From Balamuthia mandrillaris (lineage: Eukaryota; Discosea; Longamoebia; Balamuthiidae), in NCBI GenBank assembly GCA_031835245.1, contig JAVKOQ010000220.1, forward strand, positions 1 through 64,000: a DNA stretch of 64,000 nt, in the 5' to 3' direction. The translations under genes and the position numbers were made by a program. Numbering within the stretch: the stretch's first letter is position 1; each line of letters opens with the position of its first letter. Below are positions 50,235 to 61,375 of this stretch, in pieces. The notes beneath the pieces are model-generated. The model did no database searches. It saw nothing but the letters and a program-made list of their open reading frames with translations, and was not told where the DNA came from.

Positions 50235-51048
50235 GTGTTGCTTTCCTCTTTTTGATACCATATTTATGAAAAGAAGGGTGTGGTGGGAGTTGTTGTGTTG
50301 CAGCCAGAGCTCTCTTGCTTTCACCGGCCCCTCCCTGCTGCCTGTTTCCTTGCACCAAAGAAAGTAGTTTCTTCTTCTTTTGCTTTTCTTTTTTTCTATC
50401 TTTCATTTCGCAACGAAATTGTTGGAGCACGGGGGGAAGGGCTTTGCCTTTCTCTTCTTCTTGTTCTTGTTCTTCTTCTTTTCTCTTCCTCTTCCTCTTC
50501 CTCTTCCTCTTCCTCTTCCTCTTCCTCTTCCTCTTCCTCTTCCTCTTCCTCTTCCTCTTCCTCTTCCTCTTCCTCTTCCTCTTCCTCTTCTCCTTCTTCT
50601 TCGTCATCATCCTTCTCTTCTCCTTCTTTATCCTCAAACCCGTTTGTGGATTGCCTCTCAATTGAAAATGGGACTTTCAACAAGAAGAAGAAGAAGAAGA
50701 AGAAGAAGAAGAAGAAGAAGAAGAAGAAGAAGAACAAGAAGAAGAACAAGAAGAACAAGAAGAAGAAGAAGAAGAAGAACAAGAAGAAGAAGAAGAACAA
50801 GAACAACAACAACAACACCAACGGAAGTCGGAAGAAGAAGAACAACAAGAAGACAGATCCACGTGAACATACCAGCTGAGATCGATCAATACAAAAAAAG
50901 GAATAACTCGCACCCGATCGACGCTATCGGCGGCATCCAGTGGTTATGCATGGCCCACAACAGAAAAGGAGGGGGGAGCAGGGGGAGGGAGGGAGGGGGC
51001 AAAAGAAAGAACGGAAACAGAGACTTGCGAGTCGGTTAGCGCACACAC
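50235..51048. other. Low-complexity intergenic region with opposed pyrimidine and purine tracts
   Basis: Apart from 3' flank to about 50380, this spacer is dominated by simple sequence: CTTCCT hexamers (about 50480-50595) and then AAG triplets (about 50680-50855). The last 170 bp before the RCC1-kinase start are more complex. All long frames here are simple-repeat artefacts. Confidence 0.7.
50440..50855. repeat. (CTTCCT)n followed by (AAG)n
   Basis: About 190 bp of nearly pure pyrimidine on the plus strand is followed within 50 bp by about 170 bp of nearly pure purine, so the two halves are loosely complementary. Confidence 0.85.
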
Positions 51049-51950
51049 ATGGAGGAGAAGCAAAAGAGTAACAAGCAGCATCGTCACACAAAAAGAACTG
51101 GGACCACCTCCTCGGCTTCGGGCAGCAACCACGGAGCCCCGTGGACGGACCACGCTTCGAGAAGAAAGAAATCATCAGACAGAGCGAGACCGAGCTCCTC
51201 TTCTTCTTTGTCGGGATCAAGTGCAAATAAAAACAGGGGTCGTAGTAGAGCAGCACCAGAAGCAAAAAGAGAAGACGAACACAAGAGTAAATTAGGAAGA
51301 ACCAAACAACAACAAGAAGAAAGTGAGAAAGTTCTTCTTCCTTCTTCTGCTCCTCTGGAAAGAAAACAGGGAAGATCGCCTCGTAAAGACTCAAATAGAG
51401 AGGAAGGAAGAAAAGGAAGCCACCACCACAGCAAAACGAAACCATCATCGGAAACAAATGAGTTGGACAGTGGGAAAAGAGCAAAGATGGCGAACAACCA
51501 TAAGATAATGGGAGAGACGAAGACGATGGTCTTTGGAAACGGCGCGGGAGGACGGCTCGGATTGGGCGAGGTGGAGGGCGGATCTGTTTGGGAGCCTACC
51601 CTTGTGCGGAGCTTGGGTCCTATGAAGATCGTTCAAGTGGCTGCTGGGGGCACCTTTAGCATGGTTCTAACAGGTAGGTGTAACTTACTCTTACTTTTAG
51701 CATGATTCTCACTGGTACCTGTTGGGGCGTTCCCATGAACAGAAATGGGGTCTGTCTATTGGTTCGGACAACTCGGTGGGTGGAAGAAAGGAGTACTACA
51801 AAGCTCAAAGCCGCTGCTCCGTTCCCTTTCTCCACGCCCGTTGGCAGGAAGCGACAGGTTCAGAACCATCCAAATAGCCGCTGGGCATAGCTTTGGTATT
51901 GTTCTCACAGGTCTCTCCCTCTCTCATCCCCTCCCCGCCCCGCTCTCTCT

Positions 51951-51995
<45 letters not shown>

Positions 51996-54900
51996 TGCTC
52001 ATACGTTTGAAAAATAACATATAGAGAAGGGTGAACTATATGGATGGGGGCAAGGGCGCAACGGAGAACTTGGCACCGGGAAGAAAGAAGACCTCTGCGA
52101 GCTTCCCAAAAGAATTGAAACACTGGCCGCGATGTTGCCCTCAAACAAAGTCGTTAAACTACGGGCTGCCTTTTCTCATAGTTTAGCATTGCTTGGTTCG
52201 TCGTTCTGTCCTTCTCGTCTGCTCTTTCTTTTGTGGTTAATACTTCTCTCGAACGTGTAGAAAATGGACAGGTTTATAGTTGGGGAAGACAAGACGATTA
52301 CAAGCTAGGGTGGAGTGCGGAAGACTACGAGAAGAAGGATCGTCTTCCCAAACCTGTCGCCCTTTTCAACGTCCCTATTTTGGACTTTGCTGTTGGAGGA
52401 AGACATTCTCTCTTCTTGGATGGTACTCGTTGCTCCTTTTTCTATTTTTTTTCTCTGGCCTCTTGTTTCTTTGCCTTTATTTATTTCGTATGTTAAAAAC
52501 GAAGGCAATGGAAAGGTTTATAGTTGCGGCAACCATGTTTGTGCCGGACATCCAAAAGACCAAACGACGGACACGAGAGGAGCTGCGGTGATAGAGCCTC
52601 GTTTGGTGCAGTCGTTGAAAGAAACATACGTGCGGAGGGTTGGGGCTGGTGCTGCGCATAGCTTTGCTGTCACCGGTACCATTTCTTGTTTCCATTTTTC
52701 TCTCTCCCGCGAAAAGACTCACACGGTAAAAAGACACGGAAGTTTATTCGTTTGGAGAGAACGCAGGAGGCAGTCCAAGAGAAGTAAAAGGACAACTTGG
52801 TAATGCCATTCATATTCGTCTTCTTCTTCTGGTTCTTCCTCTTTTTCTTCTTTTTCTTCTTCTTCTTCTTCTTCTTCTTCTTCTTCTTCTTCTTCTTGTT
52901 CTTCTTCTTGTTCTTCTTCTTCTTCTTCTTCTTCATTTTGCTTCTTCTTCTGTTACAGCTGCTTCTTGGCCGACATCCGTGGCTTATATAACATACAGGT
53001 CGCGATGGAGATTCAGAGCCACAAATGGTGGAAGTGTTATCCACTCCTAAGATTCGAGTTGCGGAAGTCTCCGGAGGAGACTACCATAGTATTGCTCTTA
53101 CTGGTTAGTCCCACTCCCTTCTCTCGTCTCTTTGGAAAATTTTAGGGCCATTCGTTCTCTTACTTCTTCTTTTGCTGCTTTTAAAAAAGAGGGTGGAGAA
53201 ATATACTCTTTTGGAGGGTGTGAAGACGGTCGTTTAGGTCATGGAGAGAGCATAAGAGAAAGACTCTTTGTTCCAATTCGAATAGACATTGATGGCTCAC
53301 AAACCTCGCCAACGACCAAAGTGGTTCAGCTATCGTGTGGTAAAGAACATAATCTTATTTTGACTATTCAAGTGCCTCAACAGCTAGGCCAGAAAGAAGC
53401 AACGGAAGAAGCAATAGAAGAGAAAGGAGGACATGAACGAGGTGAGGAAGCGAACGAAAATAAGGAATTTAAGTCATCCAAAGATAGAAGAAGACCGAGA
53501 CGAACTTCAGTACAAAGCAAGGTAGGAGGAAACTGCCGACGACACAGACAGACTACTGCTACCTCTTCATCATCTTCTTTGCCTGTTTCATCAACATCAG
53601 CTTCAGCATCGTCACGAAGAAGACGAACCAACACTGCTTCTTCTACTTCGTCAACTGTTGGTCACAAGAATAGCAAGCCAACGCGGAAGAGAGGGAGCAG
53701 TAAGAAGACGCAAGAAAACACAACTGGAGCATCGAAAACAACAACAACAAAAGAGAAGAATGACAAAACGATGGGTAGTACTTCATCCTCCTCTTCCTCT
53801 GCAGCATCTTCTCGTAGAGAAAGAGCAGATTCTTCGTCTGCCAAGCCAAGCTTGCCGTTTGCCGAGCTGAAGTTGGAGGAACTTCGTATTGATCCAGTTC
53901 CTATTGCCAGCGGAGGTTCACTCGCCTTCCTTCTATCATCTCCCTTCTGTTTTGCTAGTTTCTTGTCCTCCTTCATAGCTATCTCCTTACCCTTGGATTC
54001 AATACGCCACCATTCTATTTTAGCATTTGGCGTAGTGTACAGAGGGCTGTGGCATGGCGTTCCTTGCGCCATCAAACGTCTGAACGTGCCTTTCGCCGAT
54101 GAGAAAGCTTATCGGGAGTTTGTTCGGGAGGCCAGTCTGATGGAGTACATTTCATCTCATCTTACCTTCGTTGCTCCTTTCATTTCTTTACTCACAATGC
54201 ACAAAAAGAAAACTTGGAAGACATCCGAACGTTGTTTCATTCTTTGGCGCACTTACAACAGGGAGTTACATGTCTCTTGTGACCGAGTTTGCAGAGCTGG
54301 GCTCCGTCTACGACTTTTTGGTAGTAAAACAGAAGCAACTTCCGTTTCGCACTGTGGTGAAGATTGCTCGCGATGCGGCTTTGGGCATTCTTCATTTGCA
54401 TTGCGAGAACGTGATTCATCGGGACATTGCCGCAAGGAATGTGTTGCTAAAGGGTCCGCCTTATACTGCTTTAGTAACAGACTTTGGTGCGTTTTATCAT
54501 CCATTCTCTGTTGCAAATCCCTGATCCGTCTCTCGCAATACTTAGGCCTTTCGCGAATCCTGACCCAAACCTGCGGAGAGGTGACCCAAAATGGAGTTGG
54601 TCCAGTCTCTCACATGGCCCCCGAAGCCATCCTCAACAAGGAATACTCCCAAAAGAGCGACGCCTGGAGCTTTGGCGTCTTCCTCTGGGAGCTCATCGAG
54701 AAGAAGAGACCTTATGGAGATCAGAACCTCATCGCAGTGGCACTGGACGTCGGCCGGCATGGCACATCTTTGCCTATCCCAAAGGACTGCGACCCAGTCT
54801 TCGGAGGGTTGATGAATAAGTGCTTCTCCAAGGACCCCAACTTGAGACCTTCTTTTGAAGAGATATATGCAGTGTTGGAGCGTCACTATCAAAGGTTACG

Positions 54901-55477
54901 AGCAGATACTTCGGCTTTGTCGACATCCTCTTCTTCATTGATAGAAGAAGGGGAGAGCAGAGGAGGAAGTGTGATTATGGCGTCGGATGTTTGTGAGCCA
55001 GTAGAAGAGGGCCATCCTTTCTTTGTAGGATCTTCTTCGGTATCGTCCTCCGCTTCTGTAGATGCTTCCGACGAAGACCGCTCCTTTGACACATCAGATG
55101 ATGACTCACATAACGAAGAAGTTCAAGACAGAGGACAAGGTTCAACAGCAAGTCCGCAAGATCTTTCTTTGAACTACACTCCGCTTCCCAACGAAGATGA
55201 TTTGCACAAAGTTCAACCAACCCCTTCTTCAACAACTTCTGCATTGAAAGGCAACACACTCGTACCAATGTCAAATAGTAACTATGTACCAGCGACTGAA
55301 TGGTACAGAATGATGAGAGAAAGAGGAGAGGACAGACACGAAAGCGATGAGAGGGACGAAGACGAAATGCAGTTGAGAAGTTTGGGACTGGAGACCTTGC
55401 GGCGGCTGCAGGGTGCCGAGTACATCAGCGAGGAACAATGGAAGGCTGCTGTGTCTCGTTCTCCCGAGGAATCTTAA
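51049..55477 (+). CDS. RCC1-propeller protein kinase (tyrosine-kinase-like group)
   Basis: Eleven exons (51049-51673, 51743-51910, 52025-52195, 52261-52422, 52505-52675, 52734-52799, 52999-53103, 53190-53915, 54024-54144, 54209-54486, 54546-55477) join in frame to 1174 residues. After about 150 basic disordered residues comes a seven-bladed RCC1 propeller (about 157-520), each blade with the form VYSWG ... LG ... HSFAVT. A Ser/Lys linker leads to a complete kinase (about 720-1000): glycine loop IASGAFGVVYRG, VAIK-type lysine in PCAIKRL, HRDIAARN, DFGLSR, MAPEAI and the WSFGVFLWEL region. The HRDIAARN loop is tyrosine-kinase-like, so substrate preference is uncertain. The tail is acidic. Direct RCC1-TKL fusions should act as ligand- or chromatin-sensing kinases, but the target is unknown. 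Confidence 0.9.
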
Positions 55478-55536
55478 CGTTTATCAGGTTTTTATTTACA
55501 TTGGTATCAAGCATTGTTGTTCGTTCCCAGGTTGTG

Positions 55537-57693
55537 TTATGCAGTTTGGTTGTTCTCGTGATAATGGTGCACGTACCATTTAGGTTTGTCTTCCTGTTCT
55601 TGTTCTTGTTCTTCTTCTTCTTCTTCTCCTTCTTCTTGTTCTTCTTCTTGTTCTTCTTGTTTTTCTTCTTCTTCTTCTTCTTCTTCTTCTTCTTCTTCTT
55701 CTTCTGCTTTGTGTGCTGTTTCATTTTCTTCTTCCTCGTCTACCTCGTGTTCCTCGTCTTCGGTCATGCCTTCAGGGTGTAACAAAGGTGACGAGGGAAG
55801 AGAATCTATAGGGCTTCCAAAATCCTCAACCTGACTTCCATATTCTTCTTCTTCTTCCTCTGTTTCAAAATCTTCTTTTTCTTGGAGTTCTTCCACTGGA
55901 GCACTATCGGGACAAATTTCTTCTTCATCTCTAGAGTCATGCTTCTCTACTTTTACTTTTGCTGTTTGCTGCTGTATTCCTTTTTTTGGTCGTTCGTCTT
56001 CATCCTCAGAGTCGTGGATGACAATGCTATCTTCCATGCTCTTGCCGGATGCGCGAGGATTAACTTTTGCTTTTCGCCATTGTATAAAGGGAAGATTCGA
56101 AGTTTTCGACTGTCCAATCAATGATGAAGTTGCCAGACACTGTTTGTGACCTTGCGCGGTAGAATGTTCTTCTTGATCGGTTTCGAGCTCGGAGTTCTTT
56201 TGATTTAGACTTTCCGATGTGCTGAGCCTTCTTCCTCTTCTCGTCCCACTCTCAAGGTTCACATTTGGCAATGGCCTCGATGACGTGGCTTTGGGTTCAT
56301 CCGAGCTTGTTGTGATGCTGTTCTTCTTTTGCAGGCGGCCTTTCTGTGCTTCTTCTTTGCGGATGCCAGAGGCATCCGCCTCACTTTTTCTTCTTCTGGT
56401 CCTTGCTTGTGGTTCAACTTCATCAACCATTTTTCGTTTCGCTGCCCTCGTCTTTGTTTCTTCTATTCCTGAAGGCAGCGACAAAGCCGAGAAGCGAGGA
56501 ACGGAGGAAGAGCGCAAAGATGATCTGGACGATGAGGAGGGCGTTTGAAGGCACTTTTGGTTGCGGTGAGCCTCGAGTCGAGACTCCTTATCGATATCCG
56601 CGTTCAGCTCTCGAATTTGTTTTCGAAGGCGGCTACCCGGTCCGGAATCCCGTTTTGCTGGTTGCTGCCTAGTCGATGCCGAAGGACCAGACCCTTTACT
56701 CTCTCTTTCCTTCACCTTTTCTTCTTCTGGTTTTTGTCCGCGGTCTGGTATTTCGCTTCTAAGCCGATAGCCAGAGTTTGTTGCAGCAGGAGGAGGAGCT
56801 TTGTGTTTGGAGGTGTCTCTTGCATCTTCTGCAATATTACCTGCTCGTGCTTCTGCTCCTGCTCCTGGTCGTGTTGGCTTCTTGGTTGTTTTTTTCTTTT
56901 TGTTAACTGACTGATGTCCGCTACTCTTGTCAGTTTCTTTGTCGTCCTCCTTGCTGCCTCCAGAAAGCCGTGAATCGTCCCATGGAAGGTATGGCAGCCC
57001 CATCCACCTCAATAAGATGCGACGGTACTCGTCCTTATTATCGCTATCGTTCACGTTTTCTAGTTTATCTATTGGGGGTCCTTCCTGTTTTTGTTTTCTA
57101 CGCTTTTCCTCATCATAGTCCATGCTGGGTTGAGGAGAAGAAGAAAAAAGAAGAACACCTAAGAACAAGAACAAGGGCAAGAATAACCAAACAAGAACAA
57201 GATGCGACGATAAAAAAGGGGCAACATACCAACACCCGTGAAGGTACACCATGTTGGCTTTGGTCAACAGCATCAGCTCTGAGGAATAATACCTAGCGTA
57301 CTCTTCTTTAATGTTGCGGCACTGCCCAACGTTTAAAGTACAATTTATGGTATACGTTCAGAAATAACCATATTCGAGGGAAGGAGAGAAGCAGAAGAAG
57401 AGACAGAGGAGTACTCGAGGAGAGAGAGAGAGAGAGAGAGGAAGCGCAAAACGAGAAAAGAAACAAACCAATCACCTTTTTGGCGTACTGCGTTTTGGTG
57501 GTTTCTTTGGTGTCAGTTTGGCCAACATGTCGTGCAGGGTGTCTTTATCTTCGTGTTCCAGCCTTGAGACGCCCTCTTTCACTCGAGTAATTTTCAGAAA
57601 GATGGCACGTCGTAGTTCTTCGTTGTGTAACTCGAACAAGAGGAGGCCGTCCTCTTGCTCTTTGCTAGCAGGGTGGGCCATCTTGCTAGCCAT
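55537..57693 (-). CDS. Acidic SIM-like family member 1, N-terminal exon with in-frame stop
   Basis: Proposed exons are 57693-57469, 57321-57230 and 57124-55537. Exon 1 is helical (MASKMAHPASKEQEDG ... LAKLTPKKPPKR) but carries a TGA one codon before its splice site when aligned with member 2. Exon 2 (92 nt) reads CRNIKEEYARYYSSELMLLT. Exon 3 (528 codons) begins CMDYDEEKRRKQ and has NKDEYRRILLRWMGLPYLPW, then a basic/Ser-rich middle (RTRRRKSEADAS). It also has a SUMO-interacting-motif-like GKSMEDSIVIHDSEDED, FGSPIDSLPSSPLL and a long Glu tail. The product looks like an intrinsically disordered nuclear protein; no known family is recognised. If the stop is real, translation could begin at a Met in exon 2 (MLLTKANMVYL). 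It converges on the RCC1-kinase, with 59 bp between stops. Confidence 0.65.
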
Positions 57694-58259
57694 GGCCCTT
57701 TAATTTTTAAAAAAAACCTCAACGGTTTTATGTGTTCAAGAAAAAATTTGTGTTTTGTATTATTTAAAACTCTATAAAAAATGGATGGGTTTCCTAGCAC
57801 GTGGCGGAGATTTGTACTTTACGAAATTCGATTCGTCTCAAAATTTGTGCTAATGTCGAAAAAATGTCGACATTGTTTGATATTTGGTTGGTGCACTTTG
57901 CCTTTGATCTTATCATCTTCGGGGCTTTGGTTTTACCAGGATGTTGCCGCACTCCGTTCGGTTCTTGTCATGGGTCAACCGTCTGGTTCGTTTTCGTCGT
58001 CAACAACCCAAAGAGATTGGAGGACGGAAGCCACCCATTGCTGATGAAACCTTGAGAAACGGGCTAATTGCATCTCATGTATACGAGATACTGGTACTTC
58101 GAGAATGCGCCATATGCGTTCTGCGGGGCGAAAACAACTAATTTCACGAAAACCCCTTGGGTTGGGCCTCAGCAGCCGTACCAAGAGCCTTTCAAACTAT
58201 TTTAAACTTAAAACTCTCCGCGTGTCCTACCGGAAGGGTTAAGTTTTATTTTTTAGTTT
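57694..58259. other. Intergenic region upstream of acidic family member 1
   Basis: 566 bp, with a GTCGAC at 57866-57871 about 175 bp from the member-1 ATG. A plus-strand open frame of 88 codons (57781-58044) has no recognisable domain. No gene is supported. Confidence 0.4.
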
Positions 58260-59384
58260 TTATTTGTTATTTTGGCGGTTTTGTTGGGCTCTCAACTTGG
58301 CTCTCATTTTTCTGATTTCTGTGTTTGTCCCGTGGGCCGTAAGTTGAATAAGCATCCTGTGTTGTCTCATCTGTTGGATTGCTTTGCAGTATTTGCATGG
58401 TATCTCTGTGGTGCAATGAACAGTGCCCACTCTACAGCGTGAACTTGGCTTTGCATAGTCAGCTGGCTCAGAGAAGAAGCCGGAGTTCTCTGTTTCATCT
58501 TCATCCACCTGCTCCGTTTCATGGTTTTCTTCATCTTCGTCATGTTCCTTCCGGCAATCGGTACTCCTTTCTTTCATTTTAACACCACGGGACCATTCCA
58601 GGCTGCCCTCCTCTTTCTCTTCAGGCCTTCTCTTCTTTGGCACATTCGAACAGGAAGGATGCTCTCTGACGGTATCTGGTCGAGATCCAACCAAAGGAGC
58701 TCCGTTGTCTACAACCACTTCCCTTTTGCAGAATGTGAGGTCGGCCAGCTTAGCATCCGCATTCTCTGATGTACCGACACTTCCTTTAGAGGGAAAACAA
58801 ACGCATTCTGTTTTCTGTGCATCTCTTCTTTTTGTCGCTGTTCGTCGTTTCTTCGTCTGACGCTCGTCTGCTTTCTTCTTTTCGCCCCATGTTGCCATCG
58901 GTTTCCGCTTCATAGTCCTCTTCGTTCGAGTTTCCAGTCTCGCTTGCTCCTGTGGGAATCTTTCTATCCGGCTTGTACCTTGTGAGAGTCTTGGGCTTCT
59001 TCGGCAACCTGTGGTTACATCTACTGATGGGGGAGGCGAAGGTGAAGCATCCAATTCAGATCCTTCTGGATCTTTTTGTTTTTGTTCAGAAGCAGAAGAC
59101 CCTCTAGGAGATGGCAATGGGAATGGCAACCGTTTCTGTTTGCGGCGAGCTTCGCGTCTGAGGAGCCTTGCCTGTTCTTCCCGTAAGAGGGCAAGCTCCT
59201 TTTGGATCCCAGACCTTCTTTTTCCAGTACCTGCTCGTGATTTTTTTTCTTCTCCGTATGGAGAGGAGGCAGACAGAGGAACCGAGGACTGTGCTTGCGT
59301 TTGAGCTGGTTGAGCTCTCTGTTTTCGAGCAGCTGCTGAAAGAGTTCCCAAACGCGTTTTCTTCTTCCTCTTCCTGAGCATCAT
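58260..59384 (-). CDS. Basic ORF overlapping the 3' end of acidic family member 2
   Basis: An open frame of 374 codons starting MMLRKRKKKTRLGTLSAAAR. Its composition is credible protein (KELALLREEQARLLRREARR; Lys/Arg-rich nuclear-type; a Cys pair in CTTEIPCKYC near the end). It overlaps the last 281 bp of member 2 (59104-59384) in another frame. It may be the true continuation of member 2 after a one-base frame change in the Glu-codon repeat, or a separate gene. No splice pair joining the two frames was found. Confidence 0.45.
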   Translation of the reverse strand: MMLRKRKKKTRLGTLSAAARKQRAQPAQTQAQSSVPLSASSPYGEEKKSRAGTGKRRSGIQKELALLREEQARLLRREARRKQKRLPFPLPSPRGSSASEQKQKDPEGSELDASPSPPPSVDVTTGCRRSPRLSQGTSRIERFPQEQARLETRTKRTMKRKPMATWGEKKKADERQTKKRRTATKRRDAQKTECVCFPSKGSVGTSENADAKLADLTFCKREVVVDNGAPLVGSRPDTVREHPSCSNVPKKRRPEEKEEGSLEWSRGVKMKERSTDCRKEHDEDEENHETEQVDEDETENSGFFSEPADYAKPSSRCRVGTVHCTTEIPCKYCKAIQQMRQHRMLIQLTAHGTNTEIRKMRAKLRAQQNRQNNK

Positions 59385-61034
59385 CTTCCTCCAATTCTAT
59401 AACGATGCAGCTTCTGTTATGCTCTTCCCCTGCTGATGAAGCTGCTGGTGGTTCTTCTTGTTCTTCTTTTTGTTCTTCCAGTTCTTCTTGTTCTTCTTGT
59501 TCTTCTTGTTCTTCTTCTTCTTCTTCTTCTTGTTCTTCTTGTTCTTCTTGTTTTTCTTCTTCTTGTTCTTCTTGTTCTTCTTGTTCTTCTCGTTCATCTT
59601 CTTCTTCTTCTTCTTCTTCTTCTTCTTCTTCTTCTTCTTCTTCTTCGTCTTCTTCCTCTAACCCTTCATTGTATTTTAAAATGACTTCTATAAATTCGGA
59701 TTTCCTGGCGTGTGGAGGCACGTTGAGCTGTTCCTCTTGGCAATAGCTTCTCAGCCATTTAACTGGGTAATGCTCCAGACAGTCAAGGTCGAGGTAGTAT
59801 TCATCACTTGTCTCTTCCACGGGTTCTTGCTTCTTATCTTTCTCTTTCGGCTTCACTACCTGCCTCTGCTCCTTCTGCTTTTCTTTCTGCTTCTGCTTTT
59901 CCTTTTCCTCCATCTCCTTCTCCTCCTTCGCCTTCTCCTTCTCCTTCTCCTTCTCCTTCTCCGTCTCCTTCTCCTTCTCCGTCTCCTTCACCTTCCCCTT
60001 GTCCCGTTGTCGTCCATAATTTCCAGCGGAAGTGGTGTTACTGGCAGATGTCTCTGACGGAGCCGGTCTGCAACCAGGGAGTGATGAAGAGGAACCAGAA
60101 GAAGAGGCAGCATCAGGAACAGCCGAAGCACTCAAAGAACAGGCGGCAACGGAAGCCTCGCTTGCGGGAGAAGGAGAAGAGATGCTCTTCGGGTTGGAAA
60201 TTCTTCTCTTTTTCTTGCTGTTATCGACATTTCGGTTAGAGCCTTGGCGATGGGTCCTCTTCTTTCCTCTTCCTCGGAAGATCAGAACAGGAGGAAGGCC
60301 AGTCCAACTCAACAAGAAGCGACAGAACTCTTCTTTGTTGTCGGAACTGCAAAGTTTTTCCTGCTTCACTGGCAGAAGAGCCCTCGGGGGCTTACCTTCC
60401 TTTTTGGGAGTTTTTTTCTCCTCTTTTTGTTTTTCATCCTCCTGATCGCGTTCTTCCTTGTGCTGCTGCTCTTCGTCGTATTCAAGACTATCCGTTTATA
60501 CATAAGAATTACTAAGATTCATCAATTCTCTCAAACTTTCACAAAGGGTGCTCGACAGCATACCATCGTTGGTAGAGAAAGATCATGGTGACATTCGGCA
60601 AGTCCATCCACTCGGCGGCATAATGATCCGCGTACACTTCCTTAATGTTGCGTTGCTGTTCATCACAAAGGAGCTACAGGTCAGTATTTGGTGCCGATGA
60701 TAGGATTAAACCCAAAAAAAAAAAAAAGATAAGGGACCAACAAGGGGATTTATGGTTTGCTAAAAAAAAGCAAACAAAGAAGACCTACCAATTGGTATCT
60801 TGTTCGTCCCACCCTAAGATGTCTTGCATCAGGCTTTTTTTGCAGCTTTCCGATCACTCTTTTCAGGGTGGCCATCTCCAACTCATCCAAAAGGGAGACG
60901 TGATGTCTCAGCCTTTTGAGCTCCTCGAAGAGGCGACTGGGAAATCTTTGGTGTTCCTCCGGGATCCTCTTCAACCAAGGAGAGAAAGCAGCGGAGGAAT
61001 CCTCGCCGCTCTCGTGCCCGTTCGTCCCTCTCAT
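59104..61034 (-). CDS. Acidic SIM-like family member 2
   Basis: Exons 61034-60789, 60655-60564 and 60487-59104 join in frame to 573 residues. Exon 1 is a helical segment (FPSRLFEELKRLRHHVSLLD ... LKRVIGKLQKK); its first ATG is at 61034. Exon 2 is exactly 92 nt, as in member 1, and reads QQRNIKEVYADHYAAEWMDL. Exon 3 begins CLEYDEEQQHKEERD and carries DNKEEFCRFLLSWTGLPPV, matching member 1. A Lys/Glu repeat, a SAP-like helix (LRSYCQEEQLNVPPHARKSE) and a very long Glu/Gln run follow, then a SIM-like CIVIELEEDDAQEEEE. The last about 90 codons are in doubt because the overlapping frame 58260-59384 looks more like coding sequence. Confidence 0.6.
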
Positions 61035-61375
61035 CCAAAATTTTTTTTCTTTTTTACTCACCGGTAGTCCTATGTGTGTGTCTGCCCGTCACTCTATGTG
61101 CTAGCAACAGGGAAAGCTGTGAGAGGGAGGTGACGTTGTATGGCAGGAGGAAGGAGAATATGTGACGGAGAGCCCACACAGAATTCCGCCTACAAAAAAA
61201 ACCGTTATAAAACTAATTATGATTTTAATCATTCTATTCAATTGTTTAATCACTCGTTAAAAAGACGTAGTGTGCACTCTCTCTCTCTTTCGGCACAACT
61301 CATTATTTTGCTGAAAAAAAAAACTAGCATTTTTGCTGAAAAGTTTTTTATTCTTTGTTTTTTTTTTTTTTTTTT
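61035..61375. other. Intergenic region between family members 2 and 3
   Basis: 341 bp. A run of about 24 T (A on the sense strand) directly follows the member-3 stop. Otherwise it is AT-rich with no gene. Confidence 0.5.

Noticed and set aside
50380-51039. Long Ser, Leu-Pro and Lys/Arg frames between the phosphatase and the RCC1 kinase
   Set aside because: They are simple-repeat artefacts of CTTCCT and AAG tracts.
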